This document shows, one piece after another, positions 10,344 to 22,067 of a stretch of DNA of 64,000 bases; position 1 is the first letter of the stretch; every line of letters starts with the position of its first letter. Position numbers and translations under genes: made by a program. Below the pieces are notes generated by a model. That model was given only the letters and a program-made list of their open reading frames with translations. It did not search any database and was not told the origin of the DNA. The stretch comes from Emydura subglobosa. Lineage: Eukaryota; Chordata; Testudines; Chelidae. The stretch lies in NCBI GenBank assembly GCA_007922225.1, contig ML679954.1, forward strand, positions 27,074,240 to 27,138,239, given 5' to 3'.

Positions 10344-11345
10344 GTGAGGGAATCTGTGAAATGGGCTGAATACCTTCTAGAGGATCACACCCATAGAATG
10401 GGAATGAACCCATTTTGCCCCAAGAGCCTTCATTTATGGAGTATTTTAGGAACCAGTGCTCTCTCAAGTCCTATTCAATATTTACATGCTGCCACTGATT
10501 TAAATTGTTTCTCTCTATGGTTTCAAATAGCACCAACATGGAAAAGATACTCAACATTGTTAATTATTTATGCACATGTGAACACTGCCATTATCCATCT
10601 ATCCCACTGTGTGCATAGATCAATAAATACATGAAGACGTGTAGCCTGAAATTAACTCCAAATAAAATAGGGTTTATTGTTTGCAGCAAAAGGGAATTTC
10701 TTTCAAGACCTTTCTGCCATTACAATATCTTCACTAGTAAATAATGTCCTCATGGGACATCTTTTGAAGTCCTCACAGTCTGCACCCTAGGGATTCTCTA
10801 GACTTCTCACTGACATTGGAGTCTCACATATCATTGGTTACAACATACACACTCTACCTTCTGTGACCAACTAGTAAATTACACTCTAGGTTGTCTGGAT
10901 GGCCTCTGCCATGCATACATTCATTACCTCCAGGCTAGATTATTGCAGTGCAAAATACTTTGGCTTGAAAACAACCACTCTAAATACATTGCAATTGGTT
11001 CAGAATGCAGCAGAACGGACAGCATATCTATTTAGCAACATGGATCTCGGAGAGAGCACATCCTTGTTGACTGTGGGGGAAAGTTTTAAGAACTTAGATA
11101 CAGATATTTGTCCTTTCTCCATTGATCACTAGGGAGCATCTATTAGTGTCACCAATTCTCCTCTGATGAGCCCTTAGCCATCATTGAGAGTTCTACTGTT
11201 CAGGAACAATGGAAATATCTACCTCAGTGGTCAGGCTCATGGGCATGGGCTACAGAGCTTTCTCAGCTGCAGGCCCAAGACCTTGGATTTCATTGCCATT
11301 AAGAATAACCATAAACCTCACAACTTCCAGGTCCAAAGGCACATT
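10344..11345 (+). mobile_element. Degenerate L2-type LINE, RT and C-terminal ORF2 region
   Basis: Decayed but collinear pieces of a non-LTR retrotransposon ORF2 in the plus sense. Near 10450, GTGCTCTCTCAAGTCCTATT then CAATATTTACATG recalls the RT 'SVLSPLLFNIYM' segment. Near 10648 the frame gives LKLTPNKIGFIVCSK, as in the 'KTE' region downstream of the catalytic block. At 10927 ITSRLDYCSAKYFGLK then LNTLQLVQNAAERTA is the hallmark CR1/L2 motif. At 11240 YRAFSAAGPRPWISLPLR is the C-terminal signature. The frames are broken by stops and shifts, so it is inactive. L2 is favoured over CR1 by the 'LDYCN..QNAAAR' and 'AF..APRLWNSLP' wording. The left boundary is approximate. Confidence 0.75.
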
Positions 11346-12885
11346 TCAGCCCATAATTAGAGCTAGATGGACATTTTCAATTTTTGAAATTTTTAACAAA
11401 AATATTAATGGGATTTTTTTCCCCCATTTTCCAATCAGTTGTACTCAGATCCACTAGAATCTCTGGAACATACAGAACAGGGATGGGAATTTTCAGGTTG
11501 CAGTATAGAGAGAGCACCATGAGTCATTTTCACGAGTCAATGTCTGCATTATTTATAAGTGGAAGACAAAGCCAAGTGAAAGTAAACATACTTCAGTCGC
11601 AAGAGATGATACTTTATTTAGTTTTTAGCATGATGTTTGTTATATTAGTTTGTTGGAATATTAGTTTTTTGTTACATACATAGAGCATCTGCTGAAGCTG
11701 CAGTTACAACAGTAGTATTTGTATGGAAATGCTGCTTTGAGGCACCTAAAATTTGCATACCATATCCTCCACCACTGTTGCACTGAAACAATGCATGATG
11801 CCATTGTAGAAAAGCAGTACAAGTTTTAGTTGTCATTACAAAATAAAGACAGCTTTTAAAGTACAAGACTCTTCTTGTCCTTGGAATCAGTAAAATCCAT
11901 GTATTGCAAGAGTGGTATCTACAATTTATTGGCACTCACTACAGTTGCTGCTATAATTTATTGGTGGCTTAGTCACGAGTCGTGAATAATGCAGCGCTAG
12001 TCACTGTAGCTCATTAAAATAAAACGTGGAACCCACACAGCTGACTTTTTTTTTTTTTTTTAATTCTGTGTGTGCATTTGGTGCATCTAGTCACAACCAG
12101 AAAGTTGACATGCAAAACTGTACTGCAGATTTTGCAAACCTCATCTTGCAGTTCTACACATTTGCATACAGTAGAGTTCCCTTCATTAAATACACTGACT
12201 TTTATATGAGTTCACTGCAGCAATCCATGTGTGCTTCCTCCCTGATTTTTAATTTAAGTGTGATTTTAATTCAATAGAACTATATGAAATAAACAGCATG
12301 ATTCAGTAATAGTGGTGAGCTGCTCCTACTCTGTCAGTTCCCCTGTATCCTTTTGGGGTACAAAAGGCTGTATTAGACTTTTTTACCCCATTTGCCAAAA
12401 CATGTTTTCACAAAGGCACAGGCAAATTTAACTTGGTGTGGCAAGGTAGTTATTAAGCCATGGGCAAGGATGAAAGGCTGGAATAAGGCATGTACAGGGA
12501 GGAGGCATATAATTATATGACGATTTCCTCCTTCAAAAAGGTGCAGATGATCAAACTTATTTTTAAAAATATTAACACTATGAATTTGGTGAGCGTCTCA
12601 AGTTTTAGTGTTTACAGATGGCCTAATTTGGCAGTCATAAACATTATGGGAATTAGAAATCTGGTGGGAGTTAAAAGCTGCCAATACTAAAGTATTACAA
12701 TTAGGATAAACCACCATTCAATGAATGTTTATAACTTAGTACCATTACAAACTCCATATGCCCTCATGTACCAGCATCAGGTGTGTGTTAATCACACTAC
12801 AGTTAAAGCAAGCCTCATCACTGCAAGATTGACAGCTACACTTCACCCTTCCCCCATGCAGAGAGTTGGAATTACTCATGTGTAA
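11346..12885. other. No recognised gene; AT-rich
   Basis: Contains a T16-type run near 12045-12061 and nothing else that I can classify. Confidence 0.4.
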
Positions 12886-13022
12886 TGTTCCAGAGTGGTA
12901 GCTGTGTTAGTCTGTATACAGCAAAAACAATGAGAGACCTGTAGCACCTTAAAGACTAACAAATTTCTGCGGGTATAAGCTTTCATGGGGTGTAACCAAC
13001 TTCGTCAGATGCATGGTGATGG
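12886..13022 (+). mobile_element. Turtle SINE-like interspersed repeat
   Basis: GTGGTAGCTGTGTTAGTCTG, AGCACCTTAAAGACTAACAA, ATAAGCTTTCATGGGGTG and TCGTCAGATGCATGGTGATG occur in the order of a repeat that I remember as very common in turtles (also seen in some other reptiles). The 5' end has a weak A-box-like TAGCTGTGTTAGTCTG, but no clear B box is visible, so the SINE class is tentative. It is diverged from the consensus I recall. Confidence 0.7.
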
Positions 13023-14211
13023 TTTAATCCAACGGGGTGGTTGCCTCGTCTTTAAAGCCATGAAAGACTGTCTTAAATTGTCAGAGAAAAGATTAATGTA
13101 AAGGAAACTTGTCCATGAACCATCCAAATAACATTATAAGTAAGGTTTACTATAAGGCCTAGTTCTCATGATGATAACACAGTATGAGTTAGACCCATGC
13201 ACCAAAAAGATGGCACCATGTAACATCTTACCACAGTTAGGTATGGGATAACACTATACCACAAGCAAAAAGATGGGGCTGTCACATAAGACATGGTATT
13301 ATTAAGAGCCACAAGTTATTGTTAATGACAAAGCCCACCTTCGCAATGAGAATGCCTGAGCCGTCTAGCATATCCAGGATTTAAATTGCGCTCTCAAACG
13401 CTAAGGATCTACATCACAGATGGCTCCAGCTAAATGTCACTGTGTAGAAATATTTGTTTACTCGCTTTTTTCCCCTCTACATTCTAACAATTGTTACACA
13501 ACATAACTTATGCACTATGCATTAACTTCATGACTGGCAACATTGACTTGTTATTAATTCATGGTAATAATGAGCTAGCTACTGAGCTTCCACTAGCTGT
13601 GGCTAAGGAAGCTGTAGGTGGGCCAGAGGGGACCATTTGCAGCTCTGATTCTGGAGCCTGGTCTACATGGGCCCGCTTTAGTACAGCCTAGGTGGTACTC
13701 TAAAATATGATGGCCACCAGCTAGAGCTCAGTGGAGAGAGATGGTCACAGCTCCTGCAGCAGAAATTGCAGGGAAGTAGGATGCACTAGTTGGGGCCTAC
13801 CCAATGCCAGTGGGTACCTGGCTGGTTTCTGGCCCCTTTGTTACACTGAAGTTGTTCAAAGGGGTTAGAATGCAACTTAGACACTGCCCCAAAAATACAG
13901 TTAGGGACAGATTCTGTCTAGTCATCATGTGCAGCAGCCCATAGGATGCCGGAGTGAGCAGTGAGGCAGTAGAGCTCTACCTATTATAGTCGCTTCAGGT
14001 TCTTATACCATCGCTCATCACTGTGCTATGTGAGCACCTTCCATAGTGCATGACTGACATCTCTCACATGCTGTTTATTCGCCTCTTCTCTCTCCACCTG
14101 AGAGGTGTGCAGGGGAGTGTCTTGTTTTGGTTTGTCTATGGTTGGGGTTTTTTTGTAGGTACATGTGCTGCTATGGGTTTATGTTAAAGTCAAAGCAATG
14201 CAACTTGCACT
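13023..14211. other. No recognised gene; unclassified GC-richer stretch
   Basis: From about 13570 to 14000 the sequence is richer in G+C (for example CTGGTCTACATGGGCCCGC), which suggests old transposon material, but no family or terminal structure could be assigned. Confidence 0.35.
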
Positions 14212-14542
14212 TAGGGCTTAGCTGTAGTGGTGTGTAGAGGATATTTAGCTACACATGGTGGTGTAAGGCAGGCTGCATCACACAGCAGTGTGTAGCTACG
14301 TGGCAGGGAACAGCTCTGATGGAGGGAGGGTGCAGGACACTACTCTGCTAAAAATAGACGTGTGATACATTGCTTGGGCATGAGGTAGCCATTTAAGGTA
14401 TAAACTCTAGAGCTCTGGCGGGTGTGTACTCTACTCACCTAACCTGTGTTTTACTGTCTACACTGCTACTTCTACCTGGGCTAGTTGGGTGTGCACTGTC
14501 TGTACTCTACACAGAGCTGTAAGTGTAGCCCTACCCTCAGCA
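14212..14542. mobile_element. Foldback MITE, hAT-like
   Basis: The left end TTAGGGCTTAGCTGTAGTG pairs with the reverse complement of the right end, TAGGGCTACACTTACAGCT. Subterminal CTACACATGGTGGTG and GTCTACACTGCTAC follow the same theme. About 330 bp with no coding frame. Confidence 0.55.
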
Positions 14543-14589
14543 TGGAAAGTGGTGAGATTTGTGATCATACTGCATTCCCGGGGCAGTTC

Positions 14590-14910
14590 ATGCCATAGTC
14601 TCGGATTGGCCCCTGAGAATGTTCTGTTTCCTATACAGTCAAGCTTTACCCTTATTATAGAGAGTTCCGTTGTGCCAAAGGAGCAGCGTTATTAACCAAA
14701 GTCTCTAGCCCAGAACTTTAGGTGATCTTTTAGATACCAGGCCATTGAGTGCTTTGAAGATAAGGAACGAGACCTTGAAATTGATTTGAAATTCTATAGG
14801 AAGCCAACAAGGAGAATGGAGAACAGGTTTGGGGGAGCTCACAATAGCCTGTGTTGCTGAGAAGACTTGTTACAGCCATCTATACTAGTTGGAGTTTCCT
14901 GAGCTGAAGA
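14590..14910 (+). mobile_element. Old LINE fragment, CR1/L3-like
   Basis: GGCCATTGAGTGCTTTGAAG, ACCTTGAAATTGATTTGAAA, TAGGAAGCCAACAAGGAGAA and TATACTAGTTGGAGTTTCC are in the order of a widespread amniote LINE segment ('agggctttgtagat..ccttgaattg..ggcagccagtg..tgcaccagctggagtttcc'). The region near 62460-62620 carries related wording in the same orientation. The subfamily cannot be named from sight. Confidence 0.5.
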
Positions 14911-15770
14911 CGTTTCCATGCATAGATCCATAGAATGAGCCTGGCAAACAGGAGAAGAGGCCACACCCCCACAAAGGCATGAAAGCAGACTGAAACAGGA
15001 GGTAGATCTCTCCCCACATCAGGCAAGGAGGAGAGGGAAATGTGTGGGCATGCTGCTTACCCATGCCAGGGAAAGGAAGTGAAACTATACTACTCTATCG
15101 CACTCCTCCCTTTCCTACCATTTGTCTAAAGGGGTGTGGCAGCAAGTACTCTATGCATCAGGGGCATCCTTTAGTCAGAGTGCCTCCCACTGTGATGCCA
15201 CTCAATTCCTTATGGTAGGATATGCTTTTAAGAATAGCACAAATGGCAATTACTAATCAGCTAAAGGACTTGCATGGTTCTATATGATTACTGTTTTTTA
15301 AAATAAAATGTGTCCATTGATTTAAAATGTTAATACATTGAATTTGATGTACTGTACTGTGCCTTCACTACGGTCTGAGATTTTTATACATGTGAAATAC
15401 ATCAGTTTGATGCTATCATTCTCCTTGGATTGTAAATATCAATGAGCACGTGCGCTATATAGACTTTGAACAAATGTTAAGTCCATAGTCCTTGGGAAAG
15501 TCCAAAGCATTTTGTTGTTAGGAAGAGGCTTCATTTACCTTACCTGTTCTAGGAGAAGCCTCCATCACCAAAAGAAAGGAATCTTAACTATGAATGATCT
15601 AGGATGGTAGACTCAGCATCAAATCAGATTCCATTATTAAACTCATTCTTAGTATGAACCAGCTGATTTCTATGGATAAGTGTGTGTGCAACTGCTAGAT
15701 GTAATGTGCAGAGTGAGTGCCAAATTGCCTTACTAATTATTTCAAGGCTAATGTTCCCTCTGTGACATAA

Positions 15771-15809
15771 CAACATTTGAAGAGAATGGGCACATTTGAA
15801 GAGAATGGG
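15771..15809. repeat. Short tandem duplication (about 19-bp unit)
   Basis: CATTTGAAGAGAATGGG occurs twice, separated by two bases. It is an isolated local duplication in an otherwise unique AT-rich stretch (14911-15984). Confidence 0.85.
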
Positions 15810-15984
15810 AACTAAACAACAAGTGAAGTGCTGAATTGAGAGACCAGTGATTGGGATTTCTGAGAAAGAGAAATACAGCAAATACTAATATTCCTTTTCT
15901 TGCTCTAACTCTCAATTAACATAGTAACAGATTCATACAGAGAACTGTTTCTCCTGGTCTTTATCTAAACTTTGGATTTTAGAT

Positions 15985-16135
15985 GCAATTCAAGCAAACA
16001 ATCTCCACCAGTTACTAGGCTTGATGCAGGAATTACGTGGCTGCAATTTTGTAGCCCATGTTATGCATGAGTTCAGACTAAGTAATCATAATGGTCCCCT
16101 CTGGCCTTAAATACTAAATGAATTTCTTCATTCTT
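15985..16135 (+). mobile_element. CR1-like LINE 3' end
   Basis: TGAGTTCAGACTAAGTAATC then ATAATGGTCCCCTCTGGCCT matches the typical LINE tail 'agactagatgatcataatggtcccttctggcctta'. Upstream GATGCAGGAATTACGTGGCTG may belong to the same fragment. Confidence 0.5.
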
Positions 16136-16929
16136 TGCACACACTGAGTTTGATGTGTTTTGCTTAATTCTGAAGTCTGCAATATACTGTAAATTTTTAT
16201 ATGGCATGAGGCTTTTCATAATGTGAACCCTGTAATATATCTCTCTACATAGCCTTAAAATCTTTCATGCTAATACTTTTTATGCTGAGCCAGTTTGTAA
16301 AATTTATCTTTTAAAACATACCACAAAATATGAAATGGAATAGAAAAGAAAAGTATTTCTAGTGTAGTACTTGCTTTTCCCCCTTAATGCAGATCTTTAT
16401 AAAATGTAAGCAGGCAATGTAATTCCAGTCTGATGCTAACTTCATAGTTGAAGTACTTGTGACTAGTAAAAAGCAATAGAAAAAGAGGATCTAGGCTGGG
16501 TGAAACAATTTTCAGGTTACACTTTTCTTCTGTTAAAATCAGAATTTAAATGGGTTGATTGTGTGAAGAAGACTTAAAGATTACAGAAAGCAGAATAATC
16601 TTAATATTTAATTTTAAAAAACACACTAATGTGGCTTTTGATTTTGAATATCTGAAAGACCATGAACTATACTGATATTTGGACCAGAAAGTTAGGAACA
16701 AAATAAAAAAAAAGCTAGAATGCTGCACTGGCAGGAATGTAAATGCTGTTCGTTAAAAAGTAAATAATTCTGGCTTCTATGAGTGCTCCATAGACTGCAA
16801 CAGGGATAACAGGCTCATGGGAGACACATTCCCAAGGGAGGCTCTTCGGATGTATGAATAATATGTCATTGGCATGAAACGAACATCATATCAGTGCCAG
16901 ATATGTCTTCTTTACTGTAATCCTACACT

Positions 16930-17020
16930 ATGGGCAAATTCTGCCTTCAATTACACCTATGCAATATCACTAAACGCTCAGGAGTTGCACAGCTGTAACT
17001 GAGGGAAGAATTAACCCATG
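16930..17020. repeat. Short palindromic repeat, CAAATTCTGCC family
   Basis: GGGCAAATTCTGCCTTCAAT on the left pairs with TGTAACTGAGGGAAGAATTAA on the right, giving an imperfect foldback of about 90 bp. The same family is seen near 41995-42090 and in part near 44830. A phrase GACTTCAATGGGAGTTATGC follows at 17106. Confidence 0.55.
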
Positions 17021-17379
17021 TGTAGTGATGACTTTTATCTACAAATACAAGAGCAAAGACTGAAAACTGACTGTCTAGTTTTCCTATGCACAATGGATAT
17101 CTACTGACTTCAATGGGAGTTATGCATTCCTACATGTGGAAGATCAGGCCCTGTGTCTTTAACTACTATAGTTTGGCCTAATCAGTGCAAGAATTTCAGT
17201 GTTCTTTCCTATAATAAACTGATGTCATCAATGCCTGACCATAGCATGATGAAGTAATAATCAGAATGTTCATTGCCATACCTCTGTCCTGATGAAATCT
17301 GAATGCTTTCTCCAAACATTAATGAATTAGGCATCGCACAACCCCAAAAGATAGAATTAAAAACATATTATTTTCATTT

Positions 17380-17505
17380 TGCAGATGAGGAAATTAAAGC
17401 CAAGTGACTTGTCCAAGGTCACACAGGAAGTCTGTAGCAGAGACAAGGTTAGAAATCATCCTTGTGTTTTAAACACAAAGCAATCCTACCTCCTTCCAAC
17501 CAGTT
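17380..17505 (-). repeat. MIR-type SINE remnant (antisense)
   Basis: GCAGATGAGGAAATTAAAGC then AAGTGACTTGTCCAAGGTCA and CACAGGAAGTCTGTAGCAGAG reproduce the MIR core in reverse orientation. Confidence 0.8.
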
Positions 17506-18404
17506 ACTGAACTGCCTTACTCTTCAGTGTTTAAGAAAGACTAATTACATCAGTATTTTCCTCATTAATCTATACTGGACAAGAATCTCAGCTAGCCTCA
17601 GAACAGCAGAAACCCAGAATATGGCCCATTGTGTTCTGTCTGTGTTTGTTTAACGCTACATTATGTATTTCATAAAAATCTAATCTGAACATTCCTAGAC
17701 CTGCTGTTAACCAGAAAGATGTTTTCTGAGACATTGACCGCCAGGCATAGCAGCTGTCAACAGTCCACAGTAGCTGGTCAGTATATGATTTTAAATTATT
17801 CACAGGAGGGGGCACCACAGTGCCCTGCATTCATGCTGTTCACAGCTTGATGACTATGCTGGCAAAACCCAACATACTCATGCATCTTCTATTAATAAAG
17901 ACCAATTAGCTGCTATGGTAAAAGCCAGAGAACAATCTGCCATTGTTAGGAATATCACAGAAGTGTCTCACAAGCACATTCATCTGTAACGTAATACTTA
18001 ACTCTCACCAGAGACAATTCTTTGATGCATGTTATGTCCATTCCCATCAAGCGCCTCCAACCAAATGCATTACTGATGTCCTCCCTTTTGTCTACTGTTG
18101 CTGTCTTTTAATGTAAGAAGAGTCCCTTGTTTACTAGGAGTCAAAACTGCTTCACATTACTTCAGTTTCCCACCTGTTACCACAATTATTTTGGAATTGC
18201 CTCAGATTCACATGAACTCATCAGTGGTTTATCCTGTCCAAGGATAATCTCATTATAGATAATCTTATTTACCAGACATACTGTTCATAGGACAATGCTA
18301 TTAACTCCCTCTTCCCTCCTCCCCACACAATCCAACCCTTCGAAGGTTTGCTACCTAAGACCCATTTTGCAATGGAATTCCTGTTGCATACCATGGGCTA
18401 GTTT
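17506..18404. other. No recognised feature
   Basis: AT-rich sequence. Two overlapping frames near 17462-17830 on opposite strands have no splice support or familiar motif. Confidence 0.4.
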
Positions 18405-18880
18405 CACAAAGGGAATTACAATGCCTAACCCCTAAGTGTCCTGCCACCTAGAGGAATTCACAGCCCCAAGTTAGGGGCCCAGGATCCCCAAGCATTGCAT
18501 GGAGAGAGCTGGTCATCTAAGAAAGGGATGCACAGAAGCCAGCAATTTGAGACAGGAGCTGTCTCAACTAACCAGGAATGAAATGCAGAAGGAAAGGGTG
18601 GGGCTTAGGGCCCAGATCCACAGGGAGGCTGAGATACTTATCTCAGGTTGGAATTCTCAGCTACTAACCTGGGTTTAAACCAAGTCCACTGTCTTGTAAA
18701 AAGACAGAGCTCTCCATCCTGTTATAGCTAATAGCTCAGTGGTTAGGCCCCCTCACCCAGGATGTGGAACACCTAGGTTCAAATCTGTGCTCTGCCTGAT
18801 TTGCAGCAACACCTTGAACCCAGTACTCCCACATCCCAGGTGAGTGCCTTAACTAGTAGGCTATTTCACACAGGCATGCT
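18405..18880. repeat. Large unclassified repeat, copy 1
   Basis: Shares ordered wording with 53745-54560: TTAGGGGCCCAGGATCCCC, GCATTGCATGGAGAGAGCTG, TCATCTAAGAAAGGGATGC, ACAGAAGCCAGCA, and later GTTCAAATCTGTGCTCTGCC and CATCCCAGGTGAGTGCCTTA. The other copy has TTAGGTGCCTAGGCTCCC, CAATGCATGGGGACAGAGAGG, CACCCAAGAATAGGATCCACA. Two diverged copies in 64 kb mean an interspersed family. It resembles an element I know from turtles but cannot place in a class. Confidence 0.6.
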
Positions 18881-18989
18881 GGCCATCAGCCCCCTGGATT
18901 CCTGACCTGCTCGCTTCCTCCTCAGGCTTCCTTCAGTTGCTTAGGATAAAGCCTTTCTATTGTCAAACAAAGGAAAAACAAAATCGCCT

Positions 18990-19135
18990 AATGAGACAAG
19001 GTGCGTGAGGTAATATTTTTTATTGGACCAACTTATCTCTCTCACCAACAGCAGCTGGTCCAATAAAAGATATTGCCTCACCCGTCTTGTCTCTCTAATC
19101 TCCTGGGCCCGACACGGCTATAACAACACTGCATA
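18990..19135. repeat. Foldback repeat with TTTTATTGGACC arms
   Basis: GACAAGGTGCGTGAGGTAAT then ATTTTTTATTGGACCAAC is followed, about 45 bases on, by its inverted copy GTCCAATAAAAGATATTGCC then TCACCCGTCTTGTCTC. The right side continues into TGGGCCCGACACGGCTATAA then CAACACTGCATA, a tail that I remember from turtle and crocodilian repeats. A second partial copy is at 54955-55085. Confidence 0.7.
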
Positions 19136-19799
19136 CAAAATTTCTCAATAGTATTCTTCCTGAGAACTAAACTTTCCCCAGTCTGGCCACCCAGGACTGC
19201 TTCCCACACCCATAACAGCCAACGTTGTCTTTGTAAATATTACAGGCTAGGCTTCAGGGGGATTAATGAGCCCCAGCCGTTTATGAACTCTCTCCTTTAA
19301 CTCTTGCCTCCCCAGTCTGGAGCCCCAAGGCATTTCCACTTGAATACACTACCCACCAGCCCAGGCACCTAACAGGTGATGAACTCCAGTACAGATTTTA
19401 AAAGAATAATTTCATGACTTCTTTTACAAAATTGTAAATGTTAACTCTAAAGCTCCCATGTTGTGAGCTAAAACTGACTGAGCATGATTTATTAGGCAAA
19501 AGATTTTCAAAAAGCACAAGTTAAATCATATTAATAATACTAATTTTTAATGTACAGCTTCATCCATGAACACAGTTATATTTAAAATTAGTTATGGTTT
19601 TTCCCTATTATCACAGAATTCCAGTTTACTGGTTTCTTTCACCTATGACATCTTGTCTTAAAACTATGGCCCCAATCCTGCAATAAGCTTCATGTGAAGG
19701 GACCCTCTACCTGTCTGGAGCACTGCAGAAGGTAATGGGATTCTGTATGGGCTCAGGAATCGAGCATTACAAAGCTTAGTTCAGGGCCAAGGCCTGAGA

Positions 19800-19920
19800 T
19801 GTTAAACCTTTGGAGCAGGGGCCATCTTTTAATATGTTTGTACAGCACCTAACTCAATGGGTTTCCAACTGCATTGGAGCCTCTTGTCACTACTACAATA
19901 CAAACAAATAATGGAATAAA
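19800..19920 (+). mobile_element. L2-type LINE 3' end
   Basis: TTAAACCTTTGGAGCAGGGG, TTTGTACAGCACCTAACTCA and ACTACAATACAAACAAATAA follow the L2-type tail 'taagctctttggggcaggg..tgtacagcgcctagcacaatgggg..actacaatacaaataataa' in the plus sense. The preceding 19660-19790 stretch (GGCCCCAATCCTGCAATAAG) is probably another short repeat. Confidence 0.7.
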
Positions 19921-21934
19921 TCCATAAAATAGTTAAGCTGGCCACCTCCTCCTTTTATGGCATTGAGAAAATAAGAAGTGAATTCACAATTTTTAAAAAT
20001 CTGTGTGACAATTTATGTTAATAGTGCAATAGATTAAGTATTAGTACATTTAGCCAATATTTAGCCATCATTATTACAAATCTCTTGCAGTACTTTCTAA
20101 TGATAATTTTCCTCTTATCTCACATCAAAAACAAAATTAAACAGTACAACCCTTTCATACCAAATTATACCAGCAATCCACAACCTTTTGGAATTTTCAT
20201 TCTTATATCTTATTCCTTCTTTGTTCCTGTCAGATTTTGCTGCGAAATGAACAGCTCAGCTATACTGAAAAGTCAAGCACCATTGAACATTCATGTTCAG
20301 ATTATCACAAAGACTCTATGAAACTAGTAACAAATTCAAAGCTACAGATTTCCCAACATCGGTTTAACAAACCCCTCCTCCTAAACTGGTGTGCCTGTAA
20401 CTGCAAAAGTAAACAATGTTTTTCATAAGCCACATCCTCTTGTGATGAAAAAAGGAGATAGGACATTATACTTGGTGGGATCAATTCTGCTCTCAGGCAT
20501 ACAGATGCAGCTCCAATGGGAGTCCCAATTTCAGTTTGAATTGCATCCATGTATCTAAAAGGTAGAACTGTGCCAGTGTCTAGAGGAAGGAAAAAACAAG
20601 ATTATGTTGCATATTGTCCTTTACTACCTCCAGGGCCCTCTTAAAACACCTGTGTTGGTTTACTCTGGAAACTACATCCCTTGTCACGAGTAAGTTGAAT
20701 CTAGTTAAACAGAAATTTGGTTCAGAGGCTTTCATCACAAACATAGTTTGCCTGAACTAAACTCCAGATGAATCAGACAGCAGTAATTTACAAAATACGC
20801 TCACAGCTGAAGACAGCGGAAAAGGGCAAAGCATTCCTACAGGATATAGGACACGCTCAGCAGGAAGTAATGCTTTGTAATAGAGGCCTCCTTGGTTCCC
20901 TGCAAGATTATACAGCCTGCAAAATTCCTCGCTGCAGGTCCTGCAGGGAAATTGTACTTTTCAGTCGTCTCCCAAATAATAATAATAATTCCAGACAAAC
21001 TCCTTTGTCACATCTCTTTTTACAACATGGATAATTTTATTTTTGCCATATGCCTCTTGTCTCTCATCCTACCTGGCAACGGCCCTTACAGATAGAATTA
21101 TGGTTCTACCACTCACGAAGCTGAAAGCAAAGATCTGTGAAGCAGAAATGGTATATAGGACATGGAACTTCATCGCCTTCTTCATGCTTGAATCACAAAG
21201 CAGCAGGCACCTCTCTCCCTGCTAATCCTATTGTCCTCTTTCTTTTCCCCTTATAGGAAAATAGAGTGAAAGGTGAGAGAAGTAAACCCAAGCAGCATAA
21301 GTGGGTCCCCATTCCTTCCAAGCCTAATCTGTTCACGGCCCTGGCCCGGAAGAACAGCTGCAGCAGAAAGGAGACAACATTTCTTGTATTTATGCTCTAT
21401 TCTGGGCCAAATTACTGCTTTGTTCTCTTTTTAGAAGGGAAAATTTCACCCCATGACTGCTCCCCAGTGTAATCCCATTAGGGGTGAGTGGTTATGCACA
21501 TCTGTAGTTGATAATTTGAAGATAATTGATGGGGAGGCACAGGTGTCAATCTGACTAGCAGAGCCTTTATTACTGGTGATGATGTGAAAGATGGAAATAA
21601 GTCAGTTTAACTAGTCAGATGTATGGTGGGTGAGAAGTTGCGGGGGGGGGAGGGGGGGCAGAAATAAATGTATTTTGTAAAATGAGGAACTCTGAATTGC
21701 AAATCAGTAATATCACTGAATGTGCCACAATCCCAGGCAATTTCTCAATATCCCTAGTTATGGTAGAACTACACTTTAAGACCAGGGACCCTTGAATCCC
21801 ACCATCAAGTCCCCAATGTCTTTTGAATCCATTAGAAAAATGATTATTCCAGATATGGCCTGAATTCCAATATAGACCTCGACCTACCGAATGCTCCTCA
21901 GGCAGGATGTGGACCTAAATGTTTGGCCTGGTCT
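19921..21934. other. No recognised gene; simple repeats only
   Basis: Contains a short (AAT)n near 20977-20991 and a G9-A-G7 run at 21642-21658. Phrases such as CAATTCTGCTCTCAGGCATA near 20480 may be another relic of the palindromic CAAATTCTGC family. Small open frames have no splice support. Confidence 0.4.
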
Positions 21935-22067
21935 GGAGCTGGCCATAAATTCTGTAATGCATTAGGAGATTGCTGGGCCCTTCATTTGTCATGTTTCTTT
22001 CATTACAAGAGGGTAGGTATGTCTTTAAAAATCATCAAAAATGTTTTCCGTAATTTATGGACAGCCC
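21935..22067. mobile_element. Small inverted-repeat DNA element, copy 1
   Basis: The right end CCGTAATTTATGGACAGCCC is the inverse of the left end GGAGCTGGCCATAAATTCTG. Internally it has CATTACAAGAGGGTAGGTA and AAATCATCAAAAATGTTTTCC, shared in the same order with 26119-26252. About 130 bp, no coding capacity. The GGGCTGTCCATAAATTA-type terminus is a MITE end that I remember from many vertebrates. Confidence 0.75.

Noticed and set aside
12886..13022. tRNA gene at the A-box-like TAGCTGTGTTAG
   Set aside because: No cloverleaf and no B box; the segment is an interspersed repeat.
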